Part shown: one piece after another, positions 19,473 to 20,860 of the stretch
How positions within the stretch are numbered: position 1 is the stretch's first letter
Layout: each line of letters starts with the position of its first letter
NCBI GenBank assembly: GCA_001310555.1
Contig: BAXO01000090.1
Coordinates: 1-20,860, forward strand
Direction of reading: 5' to 3'
DNA length: 20,860 nt
Source: Bacillus sp. JCM 19058
Lineage (GTDB): Bacteria; Bacillota; Bacilli; Bacillales_H; Bacillaceae_D
Notes under the pieces: generated by a model
What the model saw: the letters and a program-made list of their open reading frames with translations, nothing else
Databases searched by the model: none
What the model was told of the DNA's origin: nothing
Program-made: the position numbers and the translations under genes

Positions 19473-19794
19473 TCTCACCCTTTCTGCTTAAAATACTTTT
19501 TCTCTCCTTTGCTCGTTCACGCCTTCGATGTGCAGCAAGTCAAGGGACCAACCCGTTTTGCGTCCCTCAAAGCGGTTCTCTTAGCTCCGAGTAAGAGTTC
19601 GAACCTGAACGCCTGGATGAACTGGTACACGATGAAGCAGACGAGCGGTCAGTGCTTTCACAAACGATGTATGAGAACGTGAAAATAAGAGAAAGTAAGA
19701 ATAGATTCCATCACATAATCTTATCATAAACTTTAACGAAATGGGCGAAATGAATATGTTAAGATCATGAAGTTTATGAAAAAGGTGAGGCACA
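19473..19794. other. Divergent intergenic region between recU and yppC
   Basis: This 322-base stretch lies between divergent genes and must hold both promoters. Two extended -10-like elements of the form TG-N-TAAGAT face away from each other: TGTTAAGAT on plus (19757-19765) and TGATAAGAT on minus (complement of 19718-19726). Neither has a convincing -35. A plus-strand frame from 19595 to TAA 19729 is open for 44 codons with coding-like composition (FEPERLDELVHDEADERSV), but it has no start or SD, so I do not call it a gene. A minus-strand AAAGGAG (about 19508-19502) lacks a nearby start codon. Confidence 0.4.
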
Positions 19795-20755
19795 ATGACG
19801 CAATTTGCCGCGCATCATAAGATTGTTACACAAATAAAGCGCAAGACGAGGAAAGGAAACCTTGATAATATTTCACGTACCGTAATATATCAACAATTTT
19901 ATCAAAACTTCCCCGAAATACAATGGGCTTTTTTGGCAGCTTTAGTGTCAAGAAACGCTGGCTGGAATATGACGGATTTAAAAAGTAAATGGTTTCAGAA
20001 CATGCTTTCTCTACGGATACGCTCCCAATTATTTGCGATATATGAACGTGCAAATTGGTTGATTTTCGAAGATGCCTACCCGCAGCTTCTCATTTATCAG
20101 GCGTCACGCCGGTTACAAAAGCCCCTTTTTTCATTACTTCCACAGTTTGGGGTATCGGCGTTTATGGTGCAGGAATGGCAGCGATTTTGGAAGATGGGGG
20201 AAATCGAGCGCTTATGTACAGCATTAATTATTAACGAACAGCAAATGCTGCAAAAACGGCTGCTCGTCCATCGTTTTTTTTCAGCAGCGCGTGTTTAAGA
20301 CGTTCAGATATTGGCTGACGGAGCACGGGCACTTCACTTACGTACTCTTTCCGACAAGAGTTGGTTCAATTTACGGCTTTTATATTAGAAGCTTTCCACA
20401 GGTTGATGCACGAATTTGGCTTGGGAGGCAGCTGGCAGCAATTTTGTTTCATCCAGATGTTCGTGAAACGATCCATGATTTTGCCATTCACGTTAAGCAT
20501 ACTGGTTCAAGAAATGATTATTACCGCTATTTATCATGGAAACCGAGAAACACCTCGCCGTTTCTCCGCCTTTCCTACCCCGTTTTCACCCATTCGCCTC
20601 CAGCTAAAAAGGATTGGTGGAGCGAGCGGAGCAGTCGTATAGAAGATTTGGAGCCGATTACCACAAAAGCAGCGCCACGTAACCGTTCGGAATGGCTGCA
20701 GCACAAGCAGTTAGAATTGTATTGGTTTACGAGTATAAAAGGTGCGCGGGACTGA
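19795..20755 (+). CDS. yppC: YppC, DUF2515 family protein (one frame break)
   Basis: The product is about 320 residues, soluble, of unknown function, and matches YppC, which also diverges from recU in B. subtilis. Family-like features are NISRTVIYQQFYQNFPEIQW and LVSRNAGWNMTDLKSKWF in the N-terminal half, and VKHTGSRNDYYRYL near the C-terminus. The start ATG 19795 follows AAGGTGAGG. The frame breaks once at the T8 run 20274-20281; removing one T joins HRFF to QQRVFKTFRYWLTEHGH and the frame then runs to TGA 20753-20755. The domain name is from memory of the family pattern; the biochemical role is not known. Confidence 0.85.
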
Positions 20756-20774
20756 AAGTAGGGGCTCAATAAAA
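20750..20774 (+). repeat. Direct repeat, copy 1 (25 bases)
   Basis: These 25 bases, starting with the last sense codon and stop of yppC (GACTGA) and ending CTCAATAAAA, recur exactly 86 bases downstream at 20836-20860. Confidence 0.9.
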
Positions 20775-20800
20775 TGATACCCAAGTCCAAAAGAGGGCAA

Positions 20801-20822
20801 GGCAACCTGTGTAGGTCATGCC
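20801..20822 (+). other. Small hairpin between the terminal repeats
   Basis: GGCAACCT (20801-20808) pairs with AGGT (20813-20816) and TGCC (20819-20822), with loop GTGT and a bulged CA. No T tract follows, so it is not a normal terminator. Confidence 0.4.
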
Positions 20823-20835
20823 GGAAGCGCAGTGT

Positions 20836-20860
20836 GACTGAAAGTAGGGGCTCAATAAAA
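20836..20860 (+). repeat. Direct repeat, copy 2 (25 bases, at the window end)
   Basis: Exact second copy of 20750-20774. It runs into the end of the window, so the true repeat may be longer. The spacing of 86 bases could mean a tandem duplication of the yppC 3' flank. Confidence 0.9.

Noticed and set aside
19581..19793. Minus-strand 70-residue frame in the recU-yppC gap
   Set aside because: Composition is unlike a Bacillus protein, it starts at the yppC RBS region, and no SD is visible.
1..20860. CRISPR arrays, insertion sequences, prophage genes, tRNA or rRNA genes
   Set aside because: I saw no repeat-spacer pattern, transposase or phage motif, and no cloverleaf or rRNA signature in the window.

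Overview
The window looks like a piece of a Bacillaceae chromosome (low-to-mid GC Firmicute). Gene content and order follow the Bacillus subtilis birA-panB-panC-panD-dinG-ypmA-ypmB-asnS-dnaD-nth cluster, then ponA and recU on the opposite strand and yppC diverging from recU. Differences from the B. subtilis order as I know it: a TPR-protein gene sits between panD and dinG; an MtaD-like amidohydrolase gene sits between dinG and ypmA; aspB is absent between ypmB and asnS; and a two-headed dynamin gene (dynA) lies between nth and ponA where ypoC would be expected.

Layout. 1-859: 3' part of birA. 860-1107: structured leader before the pantothenate operon panBCD (1108-3193). 3205-3250: terminator whose 3' arm also supplies the ribosome-binding site of the TPR gene (3252-4229). 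4240-7070: dinG (exonuclease plus helicase), then the amidohydrolase (7076-8435), with a previously unlisted 59-codon minus-strand ORF behind it (8423-8602). 8718-9383: ypmA and ypmB. 9493-10787: asnS with its own sigma-A promoter. 11048-12443: dnaD and nth. 12497-16083: dynA, ending at a strong two-way terminator that it shares with the convergent recU-ponA operon (19472 to 16149, minus strand). 19795-20755: yppC. A 25-base direct repeat closes the window.

The genes are mostly housekeeping: biotin attachment, pantothenate/CoA synthesis, Asn-tRNA charging, DNA replication initiation (DnaD), repair (Nth, RecU, DinG), peptidoglycan synthesis (PBP1) and membrane surveillance (DynA).

The most conspicuous property of the sequence is about 35 reading-frame breaks in 12 genes, most of them at A or T runs of 7-8 bases, with conserved protein on both sides of each break. 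I read these as uncorrected homopolymer-length errors rather than gene decay, and I report each gene over its full span. I did not find a convincing new multi-gene system. The best candidates for a second look are the pan leader RNA, the small antisense-oriented ORF behind the amidohydrolase gene, the terminator/RBS overlap, the acidic PBP tail and the terminal repeat.
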